Assembly (NCBI GenBank): GCA_937995835.1
Contig: CALKIV010000083.1
Location: forward strand, 1 to 64,000
From: an uncultured Dysgonomonas sp.
GTDB lineage: Bacteria; Bacteroidota; Bacteroidia; Bacteroidales; Dysgonomonadaceae
Direction: 5' to 3'
Length of the DNA: 64,000 bases
The notes under the pieces: model-generated
Databases searched by the model: none
The model's input: only the letters and a program-made list of their open reading frames with translations
What the model was told of the DNA's origin: nothing
Part shown: positions 52,937-61,845 of the stretch, in pieces
How the letters are laid out: each line of letters starts with the position of its first letter
Numbering within the stretch: the stretch's first letter is position 1
Position numbers and translations under genes: made by a program

Positions 52937-53863
52937 TTATTTCAATAGATTATCAAGTTTAGCTACTGCTAATTTCACTTTTTCTGTTTCCGGTGCTTCA
53001 AACTTTCTGAATGGAGATGCCATCACATCCTTGCAAATGCCTTTTAGCTGTAGGGCAGATTTTATTCCTTTGATGTAGCTAGAACCAAATCGTCCGAATC
53101 CAAAGAGTTCATTACCAACGCTCAATAGCTTGCTTTGCAACTCTATTGTTTTGTCCACATCTTTTGATGCAGCAGCTTTGTAAGTGTCTACAAAGATTTC
53201 AGGATACACGTTTGCACCTCCTGACACTCCACCATGTGCACCGATTAGGGCAACTGAGATGAGCATTTCTTCTGGTCCAACGAATAATCCAAAGTCTGGA
53301 CGATCTTTGAACATATTCAACAGTTTGCAAAAATATACCCCATTGGCTGAGCTATCTTTTAGCCCTACCACGTTAGGATGTTTAGCCAATTCTGCAACGG
53401 TGCTTAGCTCTATCATCGTTTTGGTGTGCGAAGGCATATTGTACAAGTATAGAGGCAGTGGACACTTGTCAGCTAATTCTTGAAAATATTGTACCAGTTC
53501 AGGCTGTCCTAGTGCAAAATAGAAGGGTGGGGCAGCCACTAGAGCTTCTGCTCCGCTTTCTTTAGCCACTTCGGCTAGTCGGATGCTCTCGTAGAGAGAG
53601 CTATCTGTAATACCCACAAGTACAGGTACTCGCCCATTGACAGCTTTGCAGGTTTCCTTTACCAGCTCTGTCTTCACTTTCACGCTTAGATGTTGAGCTT
53701 CTCCAGTGGTTCCCAGAATGAAGATACCACTAACTCCTCCCTTGATGAGGTGTTCTACAAGATTGTTTACTCCTTTAACATCCAATGTATCCGTATCAAT
53801 CAACGGAGTAATCATTGGAGGCACAATACCTTTAGGCTGTTTAAATTGATTTTTTGTAGTCAT
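52937..53863 (-). CDS. DHDPS/NAL-family aldolase
   Basis: 308 residues of the dihydrodipicolinate synthase / N-acetylneuraminate lyase superfamily. GIFILGTTGEAQHLS binds the keto acid carboxylate, YLYNMPSHTK carries the catalytic Tyr, and VVGLKDSSAN the Schiff-base Lys; GGVSGGANVYPE is the usual late loop. Given its neighbours (unsaturated uronyl hydrolase, sugar-acid-type transporter) it more likely cleaves or dehydrates a 2-keto-3-deoxy sugar acid than makes lysine precursors. Inference from context. Confidence 0.9.
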   Translation of the reverse strand: MTTKNQFKQPKGIVPPMITPLIDTDTLDVKGVNNLVEHLIKGGVSGIFILGTTGEAQHLSVKVKTELVKETCKAVNGRVPVLVGITDSSLYESIRLAEVAKESGAEALVAAPPFYFALGQPELVQYFQELADKCPLPLYLYNMPSHTKTMIELSTVAELAKHPNVVGLKDSSANGVYFCKLLNMFKDRPDFGLFVGPEEMLISVALIGAHGGVSGGANVYPEIFVDTYKAAASKDVDKTIELQSKLLSVGNELFGFGRFGSSYIKGIKSALQLKGICKDVMASPFRKFEAPETEKVKLAVAKLDNLLK

Positions 53864-53877
53864 TTTATACTGATTAT

Positions 53878-55119
53878 TTAGTCTTCTGTTTTATTTAATA
53901 CTGTTGGTTTCAATACTGTGAGTTGTAATATAATAGCTACTAATACGATCACGCTTAGTAGTGCAAAATCTCTTCCCATGTTGCCAGAGTCTGCCGAGCG
54001 TCCCATCACATTGGTGATGATGGCACCTGCTGATATACCGGCCAAGTTCATTAAGCCATAACCTGTTGCTCTGTATCGTGGCGACACAAATTGGCAAAGA
54101 ATTGGCATATTGTTGACATCGAACATCCCGAATCCGAATCCGAAGAATATCGCTCCGGCGAGGATAGGTAATAGGCTGTGCCCATAGGCGAGCAGTAGGA
54201 GTGCGGGCAGAGTGAGGGTAAGCCCGATGACACCTGTATATATGCGTCCTTTTACATTCTTGATCGACCACCTGTCAGACATATATCCTCCTAATATTAC
54301 GCCAACTAACGAAGCCATGGCGATGGTGATGGTTGCCATGGGGCCTGCTTGCTCCATTTCGATGTTTAAGCTAGAGGAGAAAAGGGTAGGGAGCCAATTT
54401 TTGGTTGCCCATCCCGGTAGACTTGGTGCCGAAAAATAGAAGAGGATAACCCAAAAAGAGATATTTCCGAGCAACATTCCCAAGCCTTTAAACATCCCTG
54501 AAAGTTCATGTTTGATAGACTTCCTTTCTTCTGGGTTTATTGTATATGCTTTATGTTCCTTTAGGAATAGAATAAGAACAACGCAATAAAGAATGCCTAT
54601 CAAACCAAAGGAATGGAAGGTTGTTTGCCATGAAAAAGTGCTGGCTGCTATTGCTCCAAATCCTCCTAGGGCTTGTCCTAGATAGATGCCTGTGGTGTGA
54701 AAACCAATGGCAAGGGAGCGTGTTTTACCCTGGTGATAGTCAGCAATCAATGCCAGACCTGCAGGAATATAGAAAGCTTCGCTGACACCCATGATGGCAC
54801 GAAGCACGTATAGTTGGTCGAAAGTAGTGGCATAGCCCATCAAGAGCGTCACGGTGGACCATGTGAAGAGGCTACCAATGATCAGCCATTTTCTATTCAG
54901 GCGATCGGCTATGACTCCTGAGAGGGGACTCATGAAGGCATAAATCCATAAGAATATGGCCATTAGTCGTCCAAAGTTTGCTGCTGAAATGAGTTCCGAA
55001 ATGTCTTCCATCATTGATGGACGCATTGTCGAGAGCATTTGTCTGTCCAGATAGTTTAGCAATGCTACAACCCATAGCATAGCCACAACTAGCCAAGGAT
55101 ATGCTTTTTTCTTTTCCAT
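53878..55119 (-). CDS. MFS transporter, sugar-acid type
   Basis: 413 residues with 12 predicted TM segments. The N-terminal VVALLNYLDRQMLS matches the anion:cation symporter group that includes hexuronate and galactonate importers, and the MFS loop signature GVIADRLNRKWLI lies between TM2 and TM3. It is the first gene of the four-gene run and likely imports the (unsaturated) uronic or keto acids released by the downstream hydrolases. Its start is 172 bases from the regulator stop. Confidence 0.88.
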   Translation of the reverse strand: MEKKKAYPWLVVAMLWVVALLNYLDRQMLSTMRPSMMEDISELISAANFGRLMAIFLWIYAFMSPLSGVIADRLNRKWLIIGSLFTWSTVTLLMGYATTFDQLYVLRAIMGVSEAFYIPAGLALIADYHQGKTRSLAIGFHTTGIYLGQALGGFGAIAASTFSWQTTFHSFGLIGILYCVVLILFLKEHKAYTINPEERKSIKHELSGMFKGLGMLLGNISFWVILFYFSAPSLPGWATKNWLPTLFSSSLNIEMEQAGPMATITIAMASLVGVILGGYMSDRWSIKNVKGRIYTGVIGLTLTLPALLLLAYGHSLLPILAGAIFFGFGFGMFDVNNMPILCQFVSPRYRATGYGLMNLAGISAGAIITNVMGRSADSGNMGRDFALLSVIVLVAIILQLTVLKPTVLNKTED

Positions 55120-55291
55120 GGATATAATGTTTTTATGTATGATTACCCTCCAGCATCCCTTAACTCATTGTTTACGTGAATAACTGATCGTTGGCAATCA
55201 AAGGTTAGGTATTTAATCAAAAGCAAACGAAACAAAACAAACAAAATCGAAAGTAATCAAAAATAAGTAAAAATGAAAATATTTATTCGAT

Positions 55292-56275
55292 TTATAGAGA
55301 ACCTCTTATAATCAACTTCGTTGTAACATAGGTCTGCACTTTGTTTCTCGTTTTTATAAATTCGGCAGATAATTTTCCCATTTGTTTAAAATCGCTCGAT
55401 ATAGCACTGATTCCGTTCTCAATAACTTCCAACATGGGGGCATCGTTGAAGGTGATTAGACCTACATCGGAGCCTAATTTCAGTTTCTTTTCACGACATA
55501 TCTTTACGACCTGTATCATATCTGCATGGCGAGCCGAAAGGTATACTGTTCCCTTTTGAATATCTTCGGGTGTAATATCTTTGTGTAGAACTTCATATTG
55601 AAAATCGTTATCCTCACAGAATTGTTCAAAATAGGGAATGCAAGTCTTTGGATGTTCTGATTTAGGGTGAAAGAGGAAGGATATCTTATTATATTTTTTC
55701 AGAGACTTCAAACCAGATGTTAGGCAGTCGTAGAGTGTGGTGTCGAATCCTTGACAGACGTAAGAGAATTTGTCTTTTTTGAATTTCCCCAAGTCAATAA
55801 GTAATACTTTACTGTTATCTAATCTATCTAGTACCTCTGAATAGAGGTCGTTTTGAAGGCTGGTAATCAGATACAGATCGTATTTGCCGAGACTGGCAAG
55901 GATAGTGTTGTTGAATGATCGTTTGTTGTAGTGATGAAAGTAGAGATCTACCTTATAATTAAGTGGTAAGTTGGCGGTCAGTTCTCTGTAGAAATCGTCC
56001 TTGTAAGGAGAGAAAATATCTAACAAAACGAAAATATCATTTACATTGGTAGATACATAATAGCCCTTGGTGGGGGCAGATTCTATGATGCCTTTGTGTT
56101 TTAGATCTTGATAGGCTTTATAGACAGTATCTCTCGATAGGTCATATTGTGTACTGATCTGATTGATGGAGGGGAGTAGATCGCCCTCTTTGAACTCGTT
56201 TTTCGAAATTGCTGCACGAATGGCATCGGATAGCTGTCTGACTTTACTCTTATTACCTTCAAATATTAATTGCAT
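55292..56275 (-). CDS. GntR-family regulator with sugar-binding domain
   Basis: 327 residues from the ATG at 56273-56275, giving the typical start MQLIFEGNKSKVRQLSDAI; the frame is open further upstream to 56332, but those residues are not family-like. The winged helix-turn-helix of about 70 residues includes GDLLPSINQISTQYDLSRDTVYKAYQDLKHKGIIESAPTKGYYV. The remainder has the LacI-type periplasmic-binding fold (LLIDLGKFKKDKFSYVCQGF, GTVYLSARHADMIQV, VGLITFNDAPMLEVIENGISAISSDFKQMG). It probably controls the adjacent carbohydrate operon in response to a sugar acid; other GntR regulators of this layout do this in Bacteroides. Confidence 0.9.
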   Translation of the reverse strand: MQLIFEGNKSKVRQLSDAIRAAISKNEFKEGDLLPSINQISTQYDLSRDTVYKAYQDLKHKGIIESAPTKGYYVSTNVNDIFVLLDIFSPYKDDFYRELTANLPLNYKVDLYFHHYNKRSFNNTILASLGKYDLYLITSLQNDLYSEVLDRLDNSKVLLIDLGKFKKDKFSYVCQGFDTTLYDCLTSGLKSLKKYNKISFLFHPKSEHPKTCIPYFEQFCEDNDFQYEVLHKDITPEDIQKGTVYLSARHADMIQVVKICREKKLKLGSDVGLITFNDAPMLEVIENGISAISSDFKQMGKLSAEFIKTRNKVQTYVTTKLIIRGSL

Positions 56276-56406
56276 CACTTCTGTTTTTATATCACTACAT
56301 ACACTGTGCTGTGCTGTCTCGAATGCAAACAAAATGTTTTTTTAGAGAAAAGTCGTTTTTATCTGTGTGTTGTACAACATGCGAGTAGTGTTTAGACAAA
56401 AAAATA

Positions 56407-56431
56407 TCCTTTGAGTAATGAATTCAAAGGA
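56407..56431 (-). terminator. Intrinsic terminator after the coiled-coil protein gene
   Basis: TCCTTTGA (56407-56414) pairs with TCAAAGGA (56424-56431), nine-base loop. On the minus strand TATTTTTTT follows. It ends the gene at 56465-57016. Confidence 0.72.
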
Positions 56432-56464
56432 CATTTTATATAGTATTGTGAGAACCATTGTTTG

Positions 56465-57016
56465 TTAATATCTAGAATCTTTTAAAGTTTCTTTTTGTCT
56501 TTTCAATTCTCTTTTCTTGCTCTTAAGTTCTGCTTTCAGTGCATTTTTCCTTGCTTTTCTTACGTCTTTGGGCAGACTCTTATTGTCTTCCACTTGGTCT
56601 ATAAGTTTTTCATAATAGTCTTCTAGATCATCTATCTGATCCTCAATGTTGTCTATTTTTCGTTCAATGCGGTCATTGCTATGCCAATCTGTACGACTAC
56701 CTCTATAGGTGTCCCATTTTCCTCTTTGCGAGGAATCTAAAACATCATAGATTTCTTGTCTGATTTGACGATTTAATTTTCTGTGAGCTTCTCCTTTGGC
56801 AGCACCTCTTATAGAGCTATCTCTGCCAATGGCAGCATGACGTCTGCCGATATTTTTCTTTATAGAGATGATTTTACTTTTTTGATCACTTGTTATTGAG
56901 AATCCTTTATAGTTCTCTAGTCCATCGTAATAATAATAGTCACTATCTTTATAGTCTTGAGAATATGCAGTGCAAGTGATGATGCTGATTAAAACTAATA
57001 TAAATACTCTTTTCAT
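56465..57016 (-). CDS. Exported coiled-coil protein (Spy/CpxP-like layout)
   Basis: 183 residues with a signal peptide (cleavage near AYSQ, residue 20). The first half has ITSDQKSKIISIKKNIGRR and LNRQIRQEIYDVLDSSQRGKWD, a twofold pattern reminiscent of LTxxQ motifs in Spy/CpxP-like periplasmic chaperones. The second half (about 115-183) is a long charged coiled coil (RIERKIDNIEDQIDDLEDYYEKL, then KKRELKRQKETL). The likeness is by pattern only. Monocistronic with its own terminator. Confidence 0.7.
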   Translation of the reverse strand: MKRVFILVLISIITCTAYSQDYKDSDYYYYDGLENYKGFSITSDQKSKIISIKKNIGRRHAAIGRDSSIRGAAKGEAHRKLNRQIRQEIYDVLDSSQRGKWDTYRGSRTDWHSNDRIERKIDNIEDQIDDLEDYYEKLIDQVEDNKSLPKDVRKARKNALKAELKSKKRELKRQKETLKDSRY

Positions 57017-57157
57017 AATTTTTTGTAGCTTTTCTATTTTGTAATTTTGCTTTATTCTTAGATAGTGACGGACTCATAAATGAATATATTACTTGTTTTA
57101 GTATAAATTAACAATGAGGTCGATTTTTGATTATATACTTTTTATAGATTATGATTT

Positions 57158-57937
57158 ATGTTTATTAGATATCCCATTTTTGATCAATACGAAGTAGAAT
57201 TACTGACTACGAGTATTCGTGGAGGGGTGAGTCAGGGTAACTATTCTTCGCTGAACCTTTGTACTCATAGTGGTGATATGAAGGAGAATGTTGATAAGAA
57301 TAGACAACGATTGGCGCAAGCTCTTGATGTTTCTCTAAAGCATTTATTCATTCCGTTTCAGACTCATGAAGATAAGATAAAGGTGATTGATCACCCATTT
57401 CTCAGGCTTTCGTCAGACGATCAAACTAAAGAATTGCATGGAATAGATGCTTTGATAACTCAAGAAAGGAATATCGCCATCGGAGTGACCACAGCAGACT
57501 GTGTGCCTATCACTATTTATGATCCTATAAACCATGCATTAGGAGTTGCACATGCTGGTTGGAAAGGAACTGTGGCACATATTGGGGCAAAAACAGTGCA
57601 GAAGATGGTAGAAGCTTTTTCATCTAATGCCTCAGATATGAAAGTGAGTATAGGTCCTTCCATCTCGCAAGAAATGTTTGAAGTGGGTGATGAGGTAGGC
57701 GATGCTTTCTCTAAAGGGGGGTATGACCTGAAAGATATTTCTTTGAGAAAACAGGAGACTGGAAAACTGCATATCGATCTCTGGAAGGCAAATGTGTTGT
57801 CACTTGTTGAGGTTGGAGTGCTTACAAACAATATTGAGGTATCGGGTATTTGCACTTTTCAGACTGAAGAATTTTTCTCTGCACGGAGGCAAACAATTAA
57901 GTCTGGAAGAATGTTTACTGGTGGAATATTGAAATAA
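57158..57937 (+). CDS. pgeF: Peptidoglycan editing factor / laccase-domain protein
   Basis: 259 residues of the YfiH family. RGGVSQGNYSSLNL near the start, QTHEDKI, GIDALIT, VTTADCVPITIYD with the metal-site Cys, and GVAHAGWKGTVAHI with the metal-site His are intact, and CTFQTEEFFSARRQ closes the site. Once called a polyphenol oxidase, the family is now assigned to correction of wrong amino acids in peptidoglycan precursors or to nucleoside hydrolysis. It precedes aguA by 43 bases. Confidence 0.92.
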   Translation: MFIRYPIFDQYEVELLTTSIRGGVSQGNYSSLNLCTHSGDMKENVDKNRQRLAQALDVSLKHLFIPFQTHEDKIKVIDHPFLRLSSDDQTKELHGIDALITQERNIAIGVTTADCVPITIYDPINHALGVAHAGWKGTVAHIGAKTVQKMVEAFSSNASDMKVSIGPSISQEMFEVGDEVGDAFSKGGYDLKDISLRKQETGKLHIDLWKANVLSLVEVGVLTNNIEVSGICTFQTEEFFSARRQTIKSGRMFTGGILK

Positions 57938-57980
57938 AAAATTAGTATCTTTGAGGCTTAAATAATAAGTATAAAAAACT

Positions 57981-59027
57981 ATGAGTCGTTCGATATATTT
58001 TCCCCCTGAATGGGCACCGCAATCTGGCATACAACTGACATGGCCACACATGAATACTGATTGGAACTACATGTTGGAAGAGGCTGTATCTTGTTTTATC
58101 AACCTTGCTCACGAAATTCTTAAAAGGCAAGATTTAATGATCATCTGCAACAGCAAAGCCGGTGTGAAATACAGACTAAAAGAAGGGGAAAACTGGAAGG
58201 GGAAACTGACTTTGATAGAAATACCTAGTAATGATACTTGGAATAGAGATCATGGTGGAATTTCTGTTTTCATTGATGGTCAACCTCATGTTTATGATTT
58301 CTCGTTCAATGGTTGGGGCTTGAAGTTTGCCGCCGATAAAGACAATCAGATCAATCGTCGATTGTTTGAGAAAGGAATGTTTAAACCCGAAGTCAAATGG
58401 GTAAATAAAAAAGACTTTATCTTAGAAGGTGGAGCAATAGAAACTGATGGTAAGGGCACATTGATGACCACAACAGAGTGTCTGATGTCTCCAAATCGAA
58501 ATCCACATCTGACTAAAGACGAGATTGAAAAGTATATAAAAAAGACTTTCGGTATTGATAGAGTTCTTTGGGTAGATCATGGCTTCTTGATGGGAGATGA
58601 TACGGATAGTCATATTGATACACTTGCTCGCTTTTGTGACGAGAATACGATTGCTTATGTGAAATGTGAGGATGAGACAGATAAACATTATGAAGAGTTG
58701 TTGAAGATGGAAGAACAGTTGAAGTCTTTTACTGACTTTGAGGGTAATCCCTATCGCTTGATTCCTCTACCGATGGCAACACCTGCATTTGATAACAGCA
58801 ATGTGAGATTGCCGGCAACTTATGCCAATTTCTTAATCATGAATGACGCTGTGTTGATGCCTACCTACAACAAGACAGAAAAGGATAATTTGGCGATGGA
58901 ACAGCTTAAATTGGCTTTTCCTAATAGAGAAATTGTGGGGGTTGATTGCTCTCCACTGATCAAGCAACATGGATCTCTGCACTGTGTGACTATGCAGTTT
59001 CCGGAAGGTTATTTTTTTAATGAATAA
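57981..59027 (+). CDS. aguA: Agmatine deiminase
   Basis: 348 residues of the AguA/peptidyl-arginine deiminase family: FPPEWAPQSGIQLTWPH at the start, NDTWNRDHGGISVF, DFILEGGAIETDGKGTLMTT, WVDHGFLMGDDTDSHIDTLARF, and the catalytic Cys in HGSLHCVTMQ near the C-terminus. It converts agmatine to N-carbamoylputrescine. It sits 12 bases before aguB, which takes the next step. Confidence 0.95.
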   Translation: MSRSIYFPPEWAPQSGIQLTWPHMNTDWNYMLEEAVSCFINLAHEILKRQDLMIICNSKAGVKYRLKEGENWKGKLTLIEIPSNDTWNRDHGGISVFIDGQPHVYDFSFNGWGLKFAADKDNQINRRLFEKGMFKPEVKWVNKKDFILEGGAIETDGKGTLMTTTECLMSPNRNPHLTKDEIEKYIKKTFGIDRVLWVDHGFLMGDDTDSHIDTLARFCDENTIAYVKCEDETDKHYEELLKMEEQLKSFTDFEGNPYRLIPLPMATPAFDNSNVRLPATYANFLIMNDAVLMPTYNKTEKDNLAMEQLKLAFPNREIVGVDCSPLIKQHGSLHCVTMQFPEGYFFNE

Positions 59028-59039
59028 AAAGAGAAGACA

Positions 59040-59912
59040 ATGAAAATAGGAATCGTACAACAGTCGAATACTGGCAATGTTGAACAAAATATAATAAAGC
59101 TAGAGCAAAACATTCGAAAAGTGGCTCAGGAAGGAGCAGAACTGATTGTGTTGCAAGAAATACACAATACCTTATATTTCTGTCAAGTGGAAGATGTTGA
59201 CAATTTTGATCTGGCAGAAACCATTCCGGGAGAATCCACTGATCGATTTGGTAAATTGGCAAAGGAGTTGGGAGTAGTGATTGTGTTGTCATTGTTCGAA
59301 AAACGAGCAGCCGGTCTTTATCACAACACAGCTGTTGTGATGGAAAAAGATGGTACAATAGCAGGAAAATATCGTAAGATGCACATCCCTGATGATCCTG
59401 CATATTACGAAAAATTTTATTTTACCCCAGGTGATCTTGGTTTTACTCCTATCCAAACGTCAGTGGGAAAACTGGGAGTGCTGATCTGTTGGGATCAATG
59501 GTATCCTGAAGCTGCACGTTTGATGGCGATGGCTGGTGCCGAAATTTTGATTTATCCAACGGCTATCGGTTATGAGTCTACTGACCCCGAAGAAGAAAAG
59601 ACACGTCAGCGTGATGCTTGGATTATCTCTCAACGAGGGCATGCTGTAGCTAATGGATTACCTGTAGTTTCAGTGAATAGAGTGGGGTATGAGGCTGATC
59701 CATCGGGACAAACCAATGGTGTTACATTCTGGGGAAATAGTTTTGTGGTAGGTCCACAAGGTGAATTCCTTTACCATGCGGGCGAAGGTGAAGAAACACA
59801 AATAATAGAGATTGACAAAGCTAGAACAGAGCAAGTGCGTCGTTGGTGGCCATTTTTCCGAGATAGAAGAATTGATGCATTTGGAGATCTAACAAAAAGA
59901 TATAGAGACTAG
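59040..59912 (+). CDS. aguB: N-carbamoylputrescine amidase
   Basis: 290 residues of the nitrilase superfamily with the full Glu-Lys-Cys set: Glu in LIVLQEIHN, Lys in KYRKMHIPDDP, Cys in VLICWDQWYPEAARL. FFRDRRIDAF near the end is typical of AguB. It hydrolyses N-carbamoylputrescine to putrescine, CO2 and ammonia. Its stop TAG (59910-59912) overlaps the stop of the convergent GT11 gene through one CTAG tetranucleotide, and no terminator hairpin lies between them. Confidence 0.96.
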   Translation: MKIGIVQQSNTGNVEQNIIKLEQNIRKVAQEGAELIVLQEIHNTLYFCQVEDVDNFDLAETIPGESTDRFGKLAKELGVVIVLSLFEKRAAGLYHNTAVVMEKDGTIAGKYRKMHIPDDPAYYEKFYFTPGDLGFTPIQTSVGKLGVLICWDQWYPEAARLMAMAGAEILIYPTAIGYESTDPEEEKTRQRDAWIISQRGHAVANGLPVVSVNRVGYEADPSGQTNGVTFWGNSFVVGPQGEFLYHAGEGEETQIIEIDKARTEQVRRWWPFFRDRRIDAFGDLTKRYRD

Positions 59913-60802
59913 CCTCCTATTTTGATCCACTCATCTGGAACAATGTGATTGTTGGCAAGATGTGGATCATTAAACCATACTTGGGGAGCTATCACTTTTT
60001 TGTCTATATTGCCATTTAACCAAGCTCCCCACCAGCTAAAGGTGCTGTTGGCTATGATATTGTGCTTGCAAAGGCTCATCAGTTGCATATCCTTATAACT
60101 GTCTAATCCTTTGTTGTGATCAATGTAAGTTACCTTTCTGTCTTTCAAGAAAGTAAGATGTTCTTTTACCCATTGGATATCGTCTGAAAAGACAAAGAGT
60201 TCTAAGTCTTCCTCTGTCTTGTCTAGCTCTGTCAGAGCTTTGCTATAATATTCTGGACCACAAATATTGCCAAGTATATTTGCATATTGAGGATTGGAAA
60301 CATAATCGCCACGTCTGATATGCATACTCACAGCATTGGAAGTGTGCATCTTTTCAACTATCATTTTGTTCTTGCTATCTAATGGAGGAATGAATTGAAA
60401 CTTTTGCCGAATGCAGTCTTCGATATCCCTAAAGTAATATTCGTCTTGCCAAAGTCCCTCTATAAATATAGCTTTTTTGATGGGTAGATGAAACATATAA
60501 GGATCGAAACGATGCATCTTTTCAGTGATATGCGTTTCCTTTAGTCCAAATAATTTCCGCTTTAGTTTACTAGAGAAACTTTGAGAATAGTTTGTGAGAT
60601 GTGCTATTTCTCTATAATTTTCTATGATAGGGTCATCTATTTTGAAGATGTTTGTTAGCTCAAATCCTCTGTTGTCTTTTACATCTTCAAATCCTCCAAC
60701 GTGGAGTGCAATATCTGTTTGGTAATGATGCTTGATAGCTTGTGCAAAAGCATAGCAAAACATCTGATTGCCTAGTCCTCCTATTATATTAATGATAAAC
60801 AT
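59909..60802 (-). CDS. GT11 family alpha-1,2-fucosyltransferase-like
   Basis: 297 residues. N-terminal IIGGLGNQMFCYAFAQAI binds the donor nucleotide region, HIRRGDYV (about residue 160) is the GDP-fucose signature, and the C-terminal NSTFSWWGAWL is the third conserved motif. Fucose would be added in alpha-1,2 linkage to a surface glycan. It lies 9 bases downstream of another glycosyltransferase-like gene, so the two form a small glycan unit. Confidence 0.92.
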   Translation of the reverse strand: MFIINIIGGLGNQMFCYAFAQAIKHHYQTDIALHVGGFEDVKDNRGFELTNIFKIDDPIIENYREIAHLTNYSQSFSSKLKRKLFGLKETHITEKMHRFDPYMFHLPIKKAIFIEGLWQDEYYFRDIEDCIRQKFQFIPPLDSKNKMIVEKMHTSNAVSMHIRRGDYVSNPQYANILGNICGPEYYSKALTELDKTEEDLELFVFSDDIQWVKEHLTFLKDRKVTYIDHNKGLDSYKDMQLMSLCKHNIIANSTFSWWGAWLNGNIDKKVIAPQVWFNDPHLANNHIVPDEWIKIGG

Positions 60803-60811
60803 TGTTCTCTT

Positions 60812-61693
60812 TTACTTTGCTCTTATACTTTGATCATGAACTCCACAAAACATATCCTTAAAGAAATATTTTACTTTCCACAGGTAAGCGTAGAATTTAC
60901 GAATCCTAAAACGCATTCTGTAATGTAGTTTGCTTGGATAAGCTTTGTCCCTCATTGCCCAAATGGGATATTGTTCAAGTAGATTCCAATTGCGCTGAAA
61001 TATCTCGTTTGTAGAAAATGACTCAATATTATATTTTTTAGCTAAAATGGAATAAATACTCTGATCGTGTCTATTCTCAACAAATCCAGGAAAGTTTGGC
61101 ACTCTCGATGGGGAGTCGGTAGCTAGCGTATAATCATCCAAATAAGCTTTATACCAGTCTCTTACAAATTTCATTGAAAAGTCACTCTTCTTAAAAAATA
61201 TGATCGTAGATTCAAATTGCGTGGTGTGCGTTATCTCCGAATCTTCTTGGACTCCAAAATACTCAAAGACATCTCCCTTTGTCCAATGATGCTCATAATA
61301 AACAGTTTCGGGCATGGTGTTGTAGCTTTCTTCATAGCTTCTAACACCTAATATTCCTGTTTCAGACTCCAGTGTTCTTTTGATGTATTCTTGAAACTTG
61401 GCTTTGGCTTTAGGATTGAAAAAGCAGCCTATATCAGAATATAATAGAATATCTCCATCTTCTAATTTCTCTAACTCTTTGAGGATGAGGTAAGGTTTCC
61501 AACACCAATAGCCATATCCTCTGGAATATTTCACTAAATATCTACCCCACAGTTTTTTGAAGTCAACATCCAATTCTCTTTGATCTAATGTGTTGATCTG
61601 ATCAAAGGTCTCCATGCTCTTAGCTTGTTCTACAAAGCGTGGAAAGCCTTTGGCTATGTGATGACTACCGAATGCAAAAACGTTTATCTTCAT
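60812..61693 (-). CDS. Putative glycosyltransferase
   Basis: 293 residues. A GT-A-like pattern is visible: MKINVFAFGSHH at the start, GYGYWCWKPYLILKEL, and the possible donor-site motif DILLYSDIGCFF in place of DxD, then HDQSIYSILAKKY and a basic C-terminus (RMRFRIRKFYAY). Proteins of this type are found in capsule and O-antigen loci of Bacteroidota. Donor and acceptor unknown. Upstream of and likely co-transcribed with the GT11 gene. Confidence 0.7.
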   Translation of the reverse strand: MKINVFAFGSHHIAKGFPRFVEQAKSMETFDQINTLDQRELDVDFKKLWGRYLVKYSRGYGYWCWKPYLILKELEKLEDGDILLYSDIGCFFNPKAKAKFQEYIKRTLESETGILGVRSYEESYNTMPETVYYEHHWTKGDVFEYFGVQEDSEITHTTQFESTIIFFKKSDFSMKFVRDWYKAYLDDYTLATDSPSRVPNFPGFVENRHDQSIYSILAKKYNIESFSTNEIFQRNWNLLEQYPIWAMRDKAYPSKLHYRMRFRIRKFYAYLWKVKYFFKDMFCGVHDQSIRAK

Positions 61694-61788
61694 TTTTATT
61701 ATGGTTGAGTAGCTGTCTTTTTTGAGTAATGTAAATCTGTATGTTGTTAGCCCTTAGTAAGGGTCAATGAAACAGGTTGTAAGATACA

Positions 61789-61823
61789 AAAATAGGCTAT
61801 TTAATCATTAAATAGCCTATTTT
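61789..61823. terminator. Bidirectional intrinsic terminator
   Basis: AAAATAGGCTATTTA (61789-61803) pairs perfectly with TAAATAGCCTATTTT (61809-61823), 15 bp with a five-base loop. On the minus strand it ends the macroglobulin gene. Confidence 0.85.
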
Positions 61824-61845
61824 ATTCAATTTGTTTGTTTTCTTC

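Noticed and set aside
56276..56332. Longer start for the GntR regulator
   Set aside because: The additional N-terminal residues do not fit the family; the ATG at 56275 gives the expected beginning.
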